A DNA stretch of 29,610 bases, taken from positions 1-29,610 of the forward strand of contig CAZJWR010000047.1 of assembly GCA_964549765.1 (NCBI GenBank), written 5' to 3'. Both the position numbers and the translations under genes were made by a program. The notes under the pieces are model-generated. The model was not told the DNA's origin and did not search any database. It worked only from the letters and a program-made list of their open reading frames with translations. Shown here one piece after another: positions 6,853 to 14,789 of the stretch. The stretch is from CAZJWR01 sp964549765 (lineage in GTDB: Bacteria; Zixibacteria; MSB-5A5; GN15; JAAZOE01). The first letter of the stretch is position 1. The number at the start of each line of letters is the position of its first letter.

Positions 6853-9274
6853 TATTCACCGCCTTGAGCACCAGTTCGACCGTGGTCCCCGGGCCGCCCT
6901 CGTTATCATACAGCCGGATGCGGCCGCCGAATCGTCCCACTTGCTGGCGGGCATGATACAATCCGAACCCGCCGCGTTTGCCCTTGGTACTAAATTCCCG
7001 TTTGAAAAGCTGTTCGGGGTCAACCCCGCCCAGCCCGCGGCCGGTGTCGGACAGACTAATTGTCACCTCATCGGAACCGAATTCGATGGACATGGATAAT
7101 TCCTTTATCTCGCTGTCGTCCATCGCATCGCAGGCGTTGCTTAGCAATTCCTCGAATATCGACGCCAGTTCGGCCTCCGAGAAAAATGCCAGGCGGAGCA
7201 GGCCGCCATGAGTCGTTATGCTCCGGAAGCCGACGCGCTGCTGTCGAAGCTGGGCGACCGTGGCGATAAGAACACCGGGGATGATGCGAAGGAGATCCGC
7301 CGTGAAATAATTTTGAACGGCTTTCCTGATCTGGCGAATGTCCGTTTTCAATTTCGCGATCGCAGCGGAGATTCCCGACTGTATATTGGCGCTTTCATCG
7401 AGGGTAAGATCGGCCACGGGATATCGCCTGAGCAGCTCACCGAGCTCGGTTTTATGGTGCTGAAGCTGCTCCACCATCGACTGTATCGGTTTGAGCCGCC
7501 GGCCATAATCCGCAAGATTGTCCAGTTGGGAAGAGGTAAACGCCTGATAGGCGTCGACAGCGGCGTGGATATTGGGCCTGATCTTCTCCAGTTTATCGGA
7601 CGAATCGGGAAGATTGGAGAAGAGAAACAGCAGACGGTCGAGGTTTTTGCCTGCCATACGGCCATGATCGAAATCGGCCAGGGAGGTTAGCAGATTTTCG
7701 TACTGGGCGGTTCGAGGCTCACGGCGGAAGTGCGGGCGGGCGTACCTGATGGTGACGCCGACGAGTATACCGGCAGCGAAGCCGCCCAGGCCGTACATAA
7801 TGGCGTAGGGCCAGACCGGTTTGGCAGGCGCGCCCGCTTTGCCGGCCGGGGCTTTGCCGACTTCGTAAAACCTGACGATGCCGGATTTTTCCGACGAACT
7901 GGAGGTCTGCAGCATCGCCAGACAATGGACTCCGTTGGGTCGCATAAAATGGGCGGCTTCGGAGAACCGGTAGCCGGGGTCGGCCTGTAAGGAGCCTATT
8001 ATATGCAGTTCCGGGTCGGCGATGTAAAGCGAATCGGCGCTCGAAAGAATGATCTCGCTCCTCCCGTCCTTATACCCGTCAATGTCGGCGATTAGCATGA
8101 CCGAGGCTTTCGAAAAATCGCCGATCCGTACCACCGAGAGGTCCGCTGTCCGGAGAAGACCGACAAAATTATCAATAATCAGATCCGCGGCGCTGTCGGC
8201 CATAAGTTGCGCGACGTACATCTGATGGTAGACCTCGTCGCCATCGAACGATCGCTGCTTGAGAAATTCATTGTCGGACGCGCGGTGTTTTTCCAGCACT
8301 CGTACTTGGCGATCAAAATCCTTATTTTGGGTCAGATCAGTGTAATAAATATCGACCGTCCCGTCTTGATCGAAATCTCCCACTAGAATATTCCCAGTCG
8401 TGAAATCGAAGCGATCCCCTAGCACCTGGCTCCAGATGGGATATCCCCGATAATACAAGCAATAAATGTATGAGGTATTATCGCTCCGCCCGTCGACCAC
8501 GGCACCGTTACTGCTGGTAATGGTTTTGAAATAAATTTCGGGAAAGCCGTCTCCGTCGGCGTCGGCGAATTGCGGAGGGGCGGGGCTGCCGGCCGTGAGG
8601 AAATGCCAGCGGAGTTTTCCGGACGGATAGGAATAGACGTATATGCCGCGGGGATACAGGTCGAAACCGACTGATATCCCGACTACGAGTTCCTTGGTGC
8701 CGTCGTTATCGAGGTCGACGGCCTGGACCGAACTCACCGAACCATCCCAGCCGTGGCCCTCGAGATCGCCCTTTTCGGTTATGTCCCGGCCGACAACGGC
8801 GTGGGTAGTACTCAATAAAAGGCTTTTGTCATAACCGCAGTAAATTTCAATCCAGAGACTGTCGCCGGACGGGTCCCGCTTGGCGATGGCCAACTCGTTG
8901 CCGGAGAGTGTGTCGATATCGATGGGCGTTATCGAAATGATCGGATAAATCGAATTGCCCTGATAAAAGGCCGGCCCCAAAATCGCCACGCGGCTGAGGG
9001 GATTGACCATGAATGTACGCCGATCCTCATATAACCGGATGCATTCCGGGCAACCGTCTCCATCCAGATCGGCCAAAGAGAACTCCCGGGTGTTGCCGAT
9101 ATAATCGATACTTGTTAGCGCGATCCTGGTCGCGACCGCCGGGGTATTCGTTCCATCGCTCCGGGCTCTGCCGACGGCCAGAAAAAAAAGCACACAAAAT
9201 ATCATTATCGCGTCCCACGACAACGATCGGGCGCAGGCAGGTCGAGCGTCTGTGAAATGACCGGACTTCGCCAT
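6845..9274 (-). CDS. Membrane histidine kinase with an FG-GAP/VCBS-like propeller sensor
   Basis: An 809-residue protein. A hydrophobic stretch at about 22-36 acts as a signal or first membrane segment. The outer region carries at least four Asp-rich repeats: ADLDGDG (about 69), VDLDNDG (187), DADGDG (240) and DFDQDG (298), plus a degenerate one near 395. This is the calcium-loop pattern of integrin-like propellers. A membrane helix lies at about 485-508, followed by a helical region. The ATPase domain is complete: N box EELLSNACDAM (Asn713), G1 DTGRGLGG, F-box FKREFSTK and G2 GKRGGFGLYHA. No standard HisKA motif is visible; His537 (FDHGRMAGKN) is a candidate phospho-acceptor. It is coupled to the NtrC-type regulator. 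ATG 9274 has no clear ribosome site; in-frame ATG 9205, just before the hydrophobic segment, is possible. Confidence 0.9.
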   Translation of the reverse strand: MAKSGHFTDARPACARSLSWDAIMIFCVLFFLAVGRARSDGTNTPAVATRIALTSIDYIGNTREFSLADLDGDGCPECIRLYEDRRTFMVNPLSRVAILGPAFYQGNSIYPIISITPIDIDTLSGNELAIAKRDPSGDSLWIEIYCGYDKSLLLSTTHAVVGRDITEKGDLEGHGWDGSVSSVQAVDLDNDGTKELVVGISVGFDLYPRGIYVYSYPSGKLRWHFLTAGSPAPPQFADADGDGFPEIYFKTITSSNGAVVDGRSDNTSYIYCLYYRGYPIWSQVLGDRFDFTTGNILVGDFDQDGTVDIYYTDLTQNKDFDRQVRVLEKHRASDNEFLKQRSFDGDEVYHQMYVAQLMADSAADLIIDNFVGLLRTADLSVVRIGDFSKASVMLIADIDGYKDGRSEIILSSADSLYIADPELHIIGSLQADPGYRFSEAAHFMRPNGVHCLAMLQTSSSSEKSGIVRFYEVGKAPAGKAGAPAKPVWPYAIMYGLGGFAAGILVGVTIRYARPHFRREPRTAQYENLLTSLADFDHGRMAGKNLDRLLFLFSNLPDSSDKLEKIRPNIHAAVDAYQAFTSSQLDNLADYGRRLKPIQSMVEQLQHHKTELGELLRRYPVADLTLDESANIQSGISAAIAKLKTDIRQIRKAVQNYFTADLLRIIPGVLIATVAQLRQQRVGFRSITTHGGLLRLAFFSEAELASIFEELLSNACDAMDDSEIKELSMSIEFGSDEVTISLSDTGRGLGGVDPEQLFKREFSTKGKRGGFGLYHARQQVGRFGGRIRLYDNEGGPGTTVELVLKAVNNE

Positions 9275-9360
9275 AGTTTCTATCGCGTTAATTTATTGCC
9301 GCCGATTGCATACATCGAATTTTCCGCCCCTCCGGCGGGGATTACTCGCCATCCAATAGT

Positions 9361-9388
9361 AATATAAGCAAACCCGGCGATTACGCAA
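9361..9388 (-). promoter_or_regulatory. Candidate sigma70 promoter for the kinase-activator operon
   Basis: On the minus strand, TTGCGT (complement of 9383-9388), a 16-bp spacer and TATATT (complement of 9361-9366). This would leave a leader of about 80 nt before ATG 9274. Confidence 0.4.
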
Positions 9389-9391
9389 GAG

Positions 9392-9417
9392 GGCCGCTAG
9401 AAAAAAAACGAGCGGCC
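9392..9417. repeat. Inverted repeat GGCCGCT/AGCGGCC with an A-rich loop
   Basis: A perfect 7-bp stem flanks 12 nt containing eight consecutive A residues. It sits just upstream of the candidate -35 box of the kinase promoter. Its role is unknown; it is not a standard terminator because the A/T run lies inside the loop. Confidence 0.4.
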
Positions 9418-9518
9418 ACTGGCGGCGGGGGCGTTGCAATAGTCAGGTTCATCGGTGACCTTCTCTCCATGAGTATATCAGGATGGCCTTGACTTCGTTG
9501 CATGCCGGTCAACTACAT

Positions 9519-9543
9519 CCCACCCGTGCAAGGCACAGGTGGG
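9519..9543. repeat. Nested palindrome, REP-like
   Basis: CCCACC (9519-9524) pairs with GGTGGG (9538-9543) around an inner GTGC-AAG-GCAC hairpin, with one C-A mismatch between the stems. The flank GGGGCACC resembles the flank of the palindrome at 30-46. Confidence 0.4.
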
Positions 9544-9560
9544 GCACCGAAACCGGGTGG

Positions 9561-9591
9561 AAAAAATACGGGCGGCCGGGAACGGCCGCCC
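9561..9591 (-). terminator. Rho-independent terminator of the VWA gene
   Basis: On the minus strand, GGGCGGCCG and CGGCCGCCC form a perfect 9-bp stem with a TTCC loop, followed by GTATTTTTT. It begins about 30 bp after the VWA stop codon. Confidence 0.9.
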
Positions 9592-9623
9592 GCTGAAGCG
9601 CATGCCGGGGATACAGAGTTTTC

Positions 9624-11585
9624 CTACTTCTCCGCCAGCGCCGATTTAATTTTGGCGGCCTTGGAAATCAGGTGCATCATTTCCAAAACATCGTCGTTTT
9701 CCCAATCGCGATTTACGTCTTTGACCACGGCCAAGACGTCCTCCAATGAAGATCCCTTGGCCCAGTAGGATTTGCGAAGAATTTCGCCAAATTCCGCGGC
9801 CGCTGCCGCCAGGCGGAATTGCGGCGTGCAGGAGTTGAATGTCCGCGCAAACGTCGACCTGTTTATCGGGAAATGATTCTCGGTGACCTCGAAATCATCG
9901 GGATTCTTGTGACGGATAAAGATCGTGCCGATACTCCCACGGCGGTCGTTCTTCTGCTGGGTTCGCAGCTTGATTTCATAGAGCGCCGTCACCGAATGTC
10001 CGGCGCCGATTTCGCCGCCGTCTTCCTTATCGTCGCGGAATTTGTAATCGGCGACGTCGCGGTTTTCGTAGCCAAGCAGACGATAACTGCGGACAAACCG
10101 GGGATCGAATTCAACCTGGATTTTGACGTCGCGGGCGATCACCTGCAGGTTGCCAGTCAGGTTGTCGACGAAAATACGGCGCGCCTCGGCAATATCATCG
10201 ACATAAGCGTAGGAACCGTTGCCCTTGTTGCCAAGCTTTTCCATAAGGATATCATTGAAATTGCCCATACCGAAACCGATGGCCGAAAGGGTGATGCCCT
10301 TGTCGGCATACTTCTTGATCTTTTTTAGGATTGCGTCGGGGCTGGTCTGGCCGACATTGGCGACGCCGTCCGAACAGAGGATGATACGATTGATCTTGCC
10401 GGGCTCGAAAATTCGGTCGGCCATGGCGTATCCGAGATCGATCCCCTCCTCGGCGTTGGTGGAACCTGACGGAGCGAGGAATTCAATCGCCCTGAGAATA
10501 TCATCTTTATGCCTGACGGACGTCGGCTGGAGCAGCTCCCGTCCGCGTGAGCCATAAACGACGATCCCGACGCGGTCGTTGTCTTTCAGTTCATCGACCA
10601 GCATCCGCAAAGCCCGCTTGACTAACCCGAGGCGATCTTCACGGCCCATCGAGCCGGAGACGTCGATGACGAAAATCAGGTTGGCGGGCTTGCGATTTTC
10701 GGGGCGGACCTCTTTACCCTTGATACCGATGCGCAGCAGATAGCAATTCTTCCCGAATTTCGACGGCGCCCCTTCGAGGTAGACATCGAACGGTCGGTTG
10801 TAGGGCGGATCGTAGCCGTAATCGAAATGGTTGACGAATTCCTCGACGCGGACGGCCTCATCCGGGGGCAGGTTGCCCCGTTCGATATAGGAGCGCATCA
10901 TGATATAGGAAGCGTCATCGACATCGATGGCGAAGGTCGACAGGCTGTCGTCTTCGGTATCGACGAAGGGATTGACGCCGTAATTCTTGAAGAACATGGC
11001 ATCATAAGCCTGCCCGTTGACGATAGCCGTCCCCCCGTGGGCGGGAGGATACCCGGTGGGGCGTTCGCAGGGCGCGGGCGCTACGTTTTGATAGCAGGTT
11101 TCATTAAGCGGCCGTCTTGGCTTGTGCATCAGGGCGTCGGCGGCCGGGGCGGATTGTTTCTCCGGCTCGGTTTTCAGCCTCACAGTTCCGGTTACATCAA
11201 AATCGATTGATTTTCTTGTCCCTTTTACTTCGGAAACTTTGCCTGATTTCAACAGGGATTGCTTCATCTGGATGGAAATTTCAGCGGTTTCGCCGGCTTT
11301 GATTTCAACATCGGTGACTTTGGTGGTTTCATATCCGACGGATGTAAAAATCAGGTTGTGGGTGCCGGGCGGAACTGAGAGGATGGTATATTCGCCGCTG
11401 AGATTGGTTTTGGCGCCCAGGGTTGTGCCTTCAATTTGGATCGCGACGCCGAACAAAGGATCGCCGGTTTTGGCGTCGGTGACGCGGCCCTCGATCCGGC
11501 CGATATTGGCGGCGGCCAGAAAATGGGCGACGAGCAGGAGCAATGAGGCGAGGATAACGATCGGCAGAGTACGTCGGGGACGCAT
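9624..11585 (-). CDS. Exported von Willebrand factor A protein, YfbK type, with a carboxypeptidase-regulatory-like domain
   Basis: A 653-residue protein with a signal peptide at 1-26 (LPIVILASLLLLVAHFLAAA). Residues about 29-110 are a CarboxypepD_reg-like beta-sandwich (GRIEGRVTDAKTGDPLFGV, GEYTILSVPPGTHNL), common in outer-membrane and cell-surface proteins. A proline-rich linker follows, then the N-terminal segment typical of YfbK-like VWA proteins (STFAIDVDDASYIMMRSYI). The VWA domain starts near 302 with an intact metal-ion-dependent adhesion site, DVSGS (Asp308, Ser310, Ser312). The C-terminal DUF3520-like part ends the protein. It probably acts at the cell surface or in the periplasm as a metal-dependent binding or scaffold protein; the partner is unknown. 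The start is firm: AGGAGGTGGATT precedes the ATG. It is monocistronic, with a strong terminator. Confidence 0.93.
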   Translation of the reverse strand: MRPRRTLPIVILASLLLLVAHFLAAANIGRIEGRVTDAKTGDPLFGVAIQIEGTTLGAKTNLSGEYTILSVPPGTHNLIFTSVGYETTKVTDVEIKAGETAEISIQMKQSLLKSGKVSEVKGTRKSIDFDVTGTVRLKTEPEKQSAPAADALMHKPRRPLNETCYQNVAPAPCERPTGYPPAHGGTAIVNGQAYDAMFFKNYGVNPFVDTEDDSLSTFAIDVDDASYIMMRSYIERGNLPPDEAVRVEEFVNHFDYGYDPPYNRPFDVYLEGAPSKFGKNCYLLRIGIKGKEVRPENRKPANLIFVIDVSGSMGREDRLGLVKRALRMLVDELKDNDRVGIVVYGSRGRELLQPTSVRHKDDILRAIEFLAPSGSTNAEEGIDLGYAMADRIFEPGKINRIILCSDGVANVGQTSPDAILKKIKKYADKGITLSAIGFGMGNFNDILMEKLGNKGNGSYAYVDDIAEARRIFVDNLTGNLQVIARDVKIQVEFDPRFVRSYRLLGYENRDVADYKFRDDKEDGGEIGAGHSVTALYEIKLRTQQKNDRRGSIGTIFIRHKNPDDFEVTENHFPINRSTFARTFNSCTPQFRLAAAAAEFGEILRKSYWAKGSSLEDVLAVVKDVNRDWENDDVLEMMHLISKAAKIKSALAEK

Positions 11586-11708
11586 AATCCACCTCCTTGG
11601 GTTGATGGTTCATTGTATGCTTTCTGGGGGGATTACATACTCAGGCCGGTTTTCTTCCCGGATTTGTGGAAAATTTTCGGGATGGGGATGGAGAATATAT
11701 GAGTGATA

Positions 11709-11749
11709 GCGACAGGTCACACCCATCTTCGGTGGGCAAGACCTGCCGC
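11709..11749. repeat. Long imperfect palindrome, REP-like
   Basis: The outer arms GCGACAGGTC (11709-11718) and GACCTGCCGC (11740-11749) match at 9 of 10 positions. An inner CCCA/TGGG pair surrounds the apex TCTTCGG. It lies between the VWA start and the ClpB remnant and has no T-run, so it is not a simple terminator. Confidence 0.5.
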
Positions 11750-11769
11750 AACAAATAATATTGCTCAGG

Positions 11770-12021
11770 TTACGCAACCAGTCGGCAGGCGTTCAGGCAG
11801 CGGGACGCCGGCTGTTTGGATTCGGATTTTACAATCGTGATCTTGCGGCCGTTGTAGTCGACCAGGGCCGTATCGCCTTCGGATATCCGGCCCTCGATGA
11901 TCTGCATCGATGATTCATCCAAGATTTCATTCTGAATCAACCGACGCAGCGGGCGAGTGCCGAAGACCCTGTCGAATCCGGCCTGAGCCAGATGCATCGA
12001 AGCGTCGTGGGGCGGCGTCAG
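11770..12021 (-). pseudogene. Remnant of a ClpB/ClpA-type C-terminal domain
   Basis: The frame from about 12021 to the stop at 11770 encodes GFDRVFGTRPLRRLIQNEI followed by IIEGRISEGDTALVDYNG. This is the hallmark of the C-terminal small domain of Hsp100 ATPases; intact ClpB proteins have GYDPVYGARPLKRAIQ at the same place. Only about 80 residues remain: Walker motifs, both AAA cores and the middle domain are missing. The similarity starts exactly where kup ends, in another frame. An ATG at 11997 could give a 76-residue peptide but has no ribosome site. The tail after the homologous part (SESKQPASRCLNACRLVA) is not typical. I read it as a truncated gene left by a deletion or rearrangement; a small expressed domain is less likely. 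Confidence 0.72.
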
Positions 12022-13916
12022 ATTTCGCGCTGGACGCCGATTTCGATCAGCTTCTCCTGGGGGATGTTGAAAAATAGCGAGGCGTCGTAGGAGTTGCGCG
12101 AGAGATATGCGAAGAAGTGGGCCCGCCAACGTTTCAAGAGGGGGCCTTTGTTCCACACCAAGCGCTCCCGCCCCACGAAGAAGCTGATATCTTCGAGCGG
12201 AAATTCGATTCCCTGCTCTCTGATCAAGGACAGGACGGCCTGGACATCGGGATGTTCCATGAAACCGAAATAGGCGTCGATGCGATATAGGCCCGCTCCG
12301 AGGTCATCGATTTTTAGCTTTTCGGTATTGGGCACGCGCGGGACTTCCATGAAGTTGAAATGCAGAAACATGACATGGGTGTGAAGGATTTTATTATGCT
12401 GAAGGTTATGCATAACAGCTACCGGGACCGAACCCGCCTGGCCGGTCAGGAAAACGGCGTATCCCTTGATCCGCTGAATTTTATCCATCGCCAGCATAGT
12501 TTGAAGGGTTTCATACGGGATCGTCGATTTTCGAATCTGGATCGCCAGCAACTGCACGCCCGTTTTCCAGCTCATCATGATACCGAGCAGGACAAACCCG
12601 ACGACCAGCGGAAACCAGCCGCCGTGGGGAATTTTCGTCAAATTGGCGGCAAAAAAGCCTATATCGACAACAAAAAAGAAGGCGACAAGAGCACCGGCCC
12701 TGATCCGTCCCCAGTGCCATTTTGTCCTCGTAAGGGCATAGAAAAGGAGGTTGGTGATGACCATGGTCGATATCACGGCCATCCCGTAAGCTGCGGCCAT
12801 GTGATCGGACGTCTTGAAGCCGATGAGCAGGCCCAATGTGCCGACCATCATGATCCAATTTACCTGAGGCAAATAGATCTGACCGTACTGCCGCGCCGAG
12901 GTGTGGATGACGCGCATGCGGGGCAGAAAACCGAGTTGGATGGCCTGATGGGTGAGCGAGAAAATGCCCGTTATCACCGCCTGGGAGGCGATGATGGTGG
13001 CGCAGGTGGCGAGTATGGTCACCGGGATGATGCCCCAGTCGGGGACGGTCGAATAGAACGGCTGATGAGCCGTTCCCGGATGCGAGAGCAGCAGGGCTCC
13101 CTGCCCGAAATAGTTGATAATCAGCGACGGCAAGACCAGACCGAACCATGCCAGGCGGATCGGTTTGGCGCCGAAATGTCCAAGGTCGGCATACAGCGCC
13201 TCAGCGCCGGTGGCGACCAGAAAGACGGCGCCCAAAACCAGGAAACCGTGGATGCCGGAATGAGCGACAAAGCTGATGGCGTAGGTCGGAAGGAGCGCCG
13301 CCAGAATATCCGGGTAACGGACGATCTGATTGATGCCAAGTACCGCCAGCAGCAGAAACCAGACGACCATAATGGGGCCGAAGAGCATGCCGACCTTGCC
13401 GGTGCCGCGCTTCTGGAAAAGAAACAGGGCCGCCAGGATGATGATTGTCGCCGGCATGACATACGAATGAAACCCGGGGGCGATAAAGCTCAACCCCTGC
13501 ACGGCACTGAGAACCGAAATGGCCGGCGTGATAATCCCGTCTCCGTATAAAAGACAGCCTCCGAAAATACCGATAGCGACCAAAATGGCGTGAAGTTTCT
13601 TCCTTTTGACCGCCGTGAGACCGATCAGAGCGGTCAGGGCAAGGACGCCGCCCTCGCCGTGGTTATCCGCCTGCAGGACGAAAATGAGATACTTCACGGA
13701 GACGATTATGATCAAGGCCCAGAAAACCAGAGACAGCACGCCAAGGATATTTTCCTGCAGGACCGGAATACCATAATTGCCGTGGAAACATTCCCGGATG
13801 GCGTAGAGCGGACTGGTGCCGATATCCCCGAAGACGATGCCGAGAGCCGCCAGGGCCAATATCCTCAACGGGTACTTCTTCGCTCCCCTGGTGTTTTCTT
13901 TCTCGTCTTTCGGCAT
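12018..13916 (-). CDS. kup: KUP-family potassium uptake transporter
   Basis: A 632-residue inner-membrane protein of the KUP/HAK/KT family, which imports K+ probably with H+. The family signature GDIGTSPLYA lies at residues 30-39, followed by many hydrophobic helices up to about residue 430 and a soluble C-terminal domain that ends FNIPQEKLIEIGVQREI, as is usual in the family. Length is close to E. coli Kup (622), so it is intact. The ATG at 13916 has only a weak GGGA next to it. The 3' end overlaps the ClpB remnant by a few bases. A promoter candidate lies at 13996-14024, giving a leader of about 75 nt. Confidence 0.96.
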   Translation of the reverse strand: MPKDEKENTRGAKKYPLRILALAALGIVFGDIGTSPLYAIRECFHGNYGIPVLQENILGVLSLVFWALIIIVSVKYLIFVLQADNHGEGGVLALTALIGLTAVKRKKLHAILVAIGIFGGCLLYGDGIITPAISVLSAVQGLSFIAPGFHSYVMPATIIILAALFLFQKRGTGKVGMLFGPIMVVWFLLLAVLGINQIVRYPDILAALLPTYAISFVAHSGIHGFLVLGAVFLVATGAEALYADLGHFGAKPIRLAWFGLVLPSLIINYFGQGALLLSHPGTAHQPFYSTVPDWGIIPVTILATCATIIASQAVITGIFSLTHQAIQLGFLPRMRVIHTSARQYGQIYLPQVNWIMMVGTLGLLIGFKTSDHMAAAYGMAVISTMVITNLLFYALTRTKWHWGRIRAGALVAFFFVVDIGFFAANLTKIPHGGWFPLVVGFVLLGIMMSWKTGVQLLAIQIRKSTIPYETLQTMLAMDKIQRIKGYAVFLTGQAGSVPVAVMHNLQHNKILHTHVMFLHFNFMEVPRVPNTEKLKIDDLGAGLYRIDAYFGFMEHPDVQAVLSLIREQGIEFPLEDISFFVGRERLVWNKGPLLKRWRAHFFAYLSRNSYDASLFFNIPQEKLIEIGVQREI

Positions 13917-13995
13917 TCCCGGTTTTCTTGCCGGACCGCGTCATCGTAAATGCGGCACGTAAATGATCAAATTTCCTGCTATCGTGACACGTGCC

Positions 13996-14024
13996 AATAT
14001 ATCACGTTCTATTCTTAAAGTCGA
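13996..14024 (-). promoter_or_regulatory. Candidate sigma70 promoter for kup
   Basis: On the minus strand, TCGACT (complement of 14019-14024), a 17-bp spacer and TATATT (complement of 13996-14001). Between this and kup, a 7-bp inverted repeat GGCACGT (13954-13960) / ACGTGCC (13989-13995) could bind a regulator. Confidence 0.45.
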
Positions 14025-14057
14025 ACATAAACTACGGCCGGACTTATGGCCTTTTTG

Positions 14058-14086
14058 TTGACTTTGCTCCGGAAACGGCCTACAAT
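14058..14086 (+). promoter_or_regulatory. Sigma70 promoter giving a probably leaderless transcript
   Basis: TTGACT (14058-14063), an exact 17-bp spacer and TACAAT (14081-14086); each hexamer matches consensus at five of six positions. The expected transcription start is about 7 nt later, at 14093-14094, on an in-frame ATG. Confidence 0.65.
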
Positions 14087-14093
14087 GACGGGT

Positions 14094-14789
14094 ATGGGTA
14101 GGCAGAAGAACAAAGACATCCTTTTCAAGGTGGCGCAGGATCACGGGGCGTCGGCGTTCGGCGTCTGCGAGATCGGCGATCTGGTCGACCGCTTTCATCC
14201 CGAAATTCGCGCCCGGGCACGGTCGCTGCCGATGGCCATATCGATCGGCATCCCTGTGTCGGCGGCCGTGCTGGACACGTTGACAATCGGCCCTAACGAA
14301 ATTTACAAGTCGACATACCATGCGGTGAACACGCATCTCGATAACGCGACGTTTTACCTGGCCCAGGCCATTTCCCGGCTGGGCGGGAACGCCATCGCGA
14401 TACCGGCCTCGAAAGTCGTCAAGCGGTATCCGATGATCGGCCATGTCAGTCACCGCGAAGTGGCGTACAAGGCCGGACTCGGCTGGCAGGGAAAAAACAA
14501 CCTGCTGGTCAACCCGATGTTTGGCAGCCGCCTGCGGCTGGCGACGGTGCTGACCGATATGGAGATGGAACCTGACGCGATCGACGACACCGGCTGCGGC
14601 GAATGCACCGTCTGCGGTGAGTGCTGTCCGGTCGGCGCCATCGGGGGCAGTCCGGAGGAATTCTCCTTCGAAACCTGCCGCGACCGCGTTATCCGGTATT
14701 CCCGCGAAAACAATTTTGGTCAGTTGATTTGCGGCCTGTGCCTGAATCATTGCCCCGAATCGAATTCCGGCGGATGTAACCATGCTTAA
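14094..14789 (+). CDS. QueG-like (epoxyqueuosine reductase-related) iron-sulfur protein
   Basis: A 231-residue protein related to the catalytic part of QueG, the cobalamin and [4Fe-4S] enzyme that makes queuosine in tRNA. Two iron-sulfur motifs are visible: CGECTVCGECCPVGAI and CGLCLNHCP, with a further Cys near the C-terminus (GGCNHA). The shared GLGWQGKNNLLVNP segment is present. It is much shorter than E. coli QueG (about 380 residues) and lacks the C-terminal HEAT-like part, so a true queuosine role is uncertain and it may be a divergent ferredoxin-like reductase. The frame is open from ATG 14046, but that start lies upstream of the 14058-14086 promoter. I prefer ATG 14094, next to the predicted transcript start. 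Its 3' end overlaps the DUF4416 gene by 8 nt. Confidence 0.8.
   Translation: MGRQKNKDILFKVAQDHGASAFGVCEIGDLVDRFHPEIRARARSLPMAISIGIPVSAAVLDTLTIGPNEIYKSTYHAVNTHLDNATFYLAQAISRLGGNAIAIPASKVVKRYPMIGHVSHREVAYKAGLGWQGKNNLLVNPMFGSRLRLATVLTDMEMEPDAIDDTGCGECTVCGECCPVGAIGGSPEEFSFETCRDRVIRYSRENNFGQLICGLCLNHCPESNSGGCNHA

Larger units (their letters stand above)
9275..9623. other. Intergenic region between the VWA gene and the kinase gene
   Basis: No gene. From right to left it holds the terminator of the VWA gene (9561-9591), a nested palindrome (9519-9543), an inverted repeat with an A-rich loop (9392-9417) and a candidate kinase promoter (9361-9388). Confidence 0.5.

Noticed and set aside
12360..13550. 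Long plus-strand open frame (396 codons) opposite kup
   Set aside because: It mirrors kup, is rich in Asp, Gln, His and Arg with no domain, and the kup frame has clear family motifs.
13917..13990. Possible cyclic-di-AMP riboswitch in the kup leader
   Set aside because: The leader is only about 75 nt, too short, and shows no conserved core; only a 7-bp dyad is visible.
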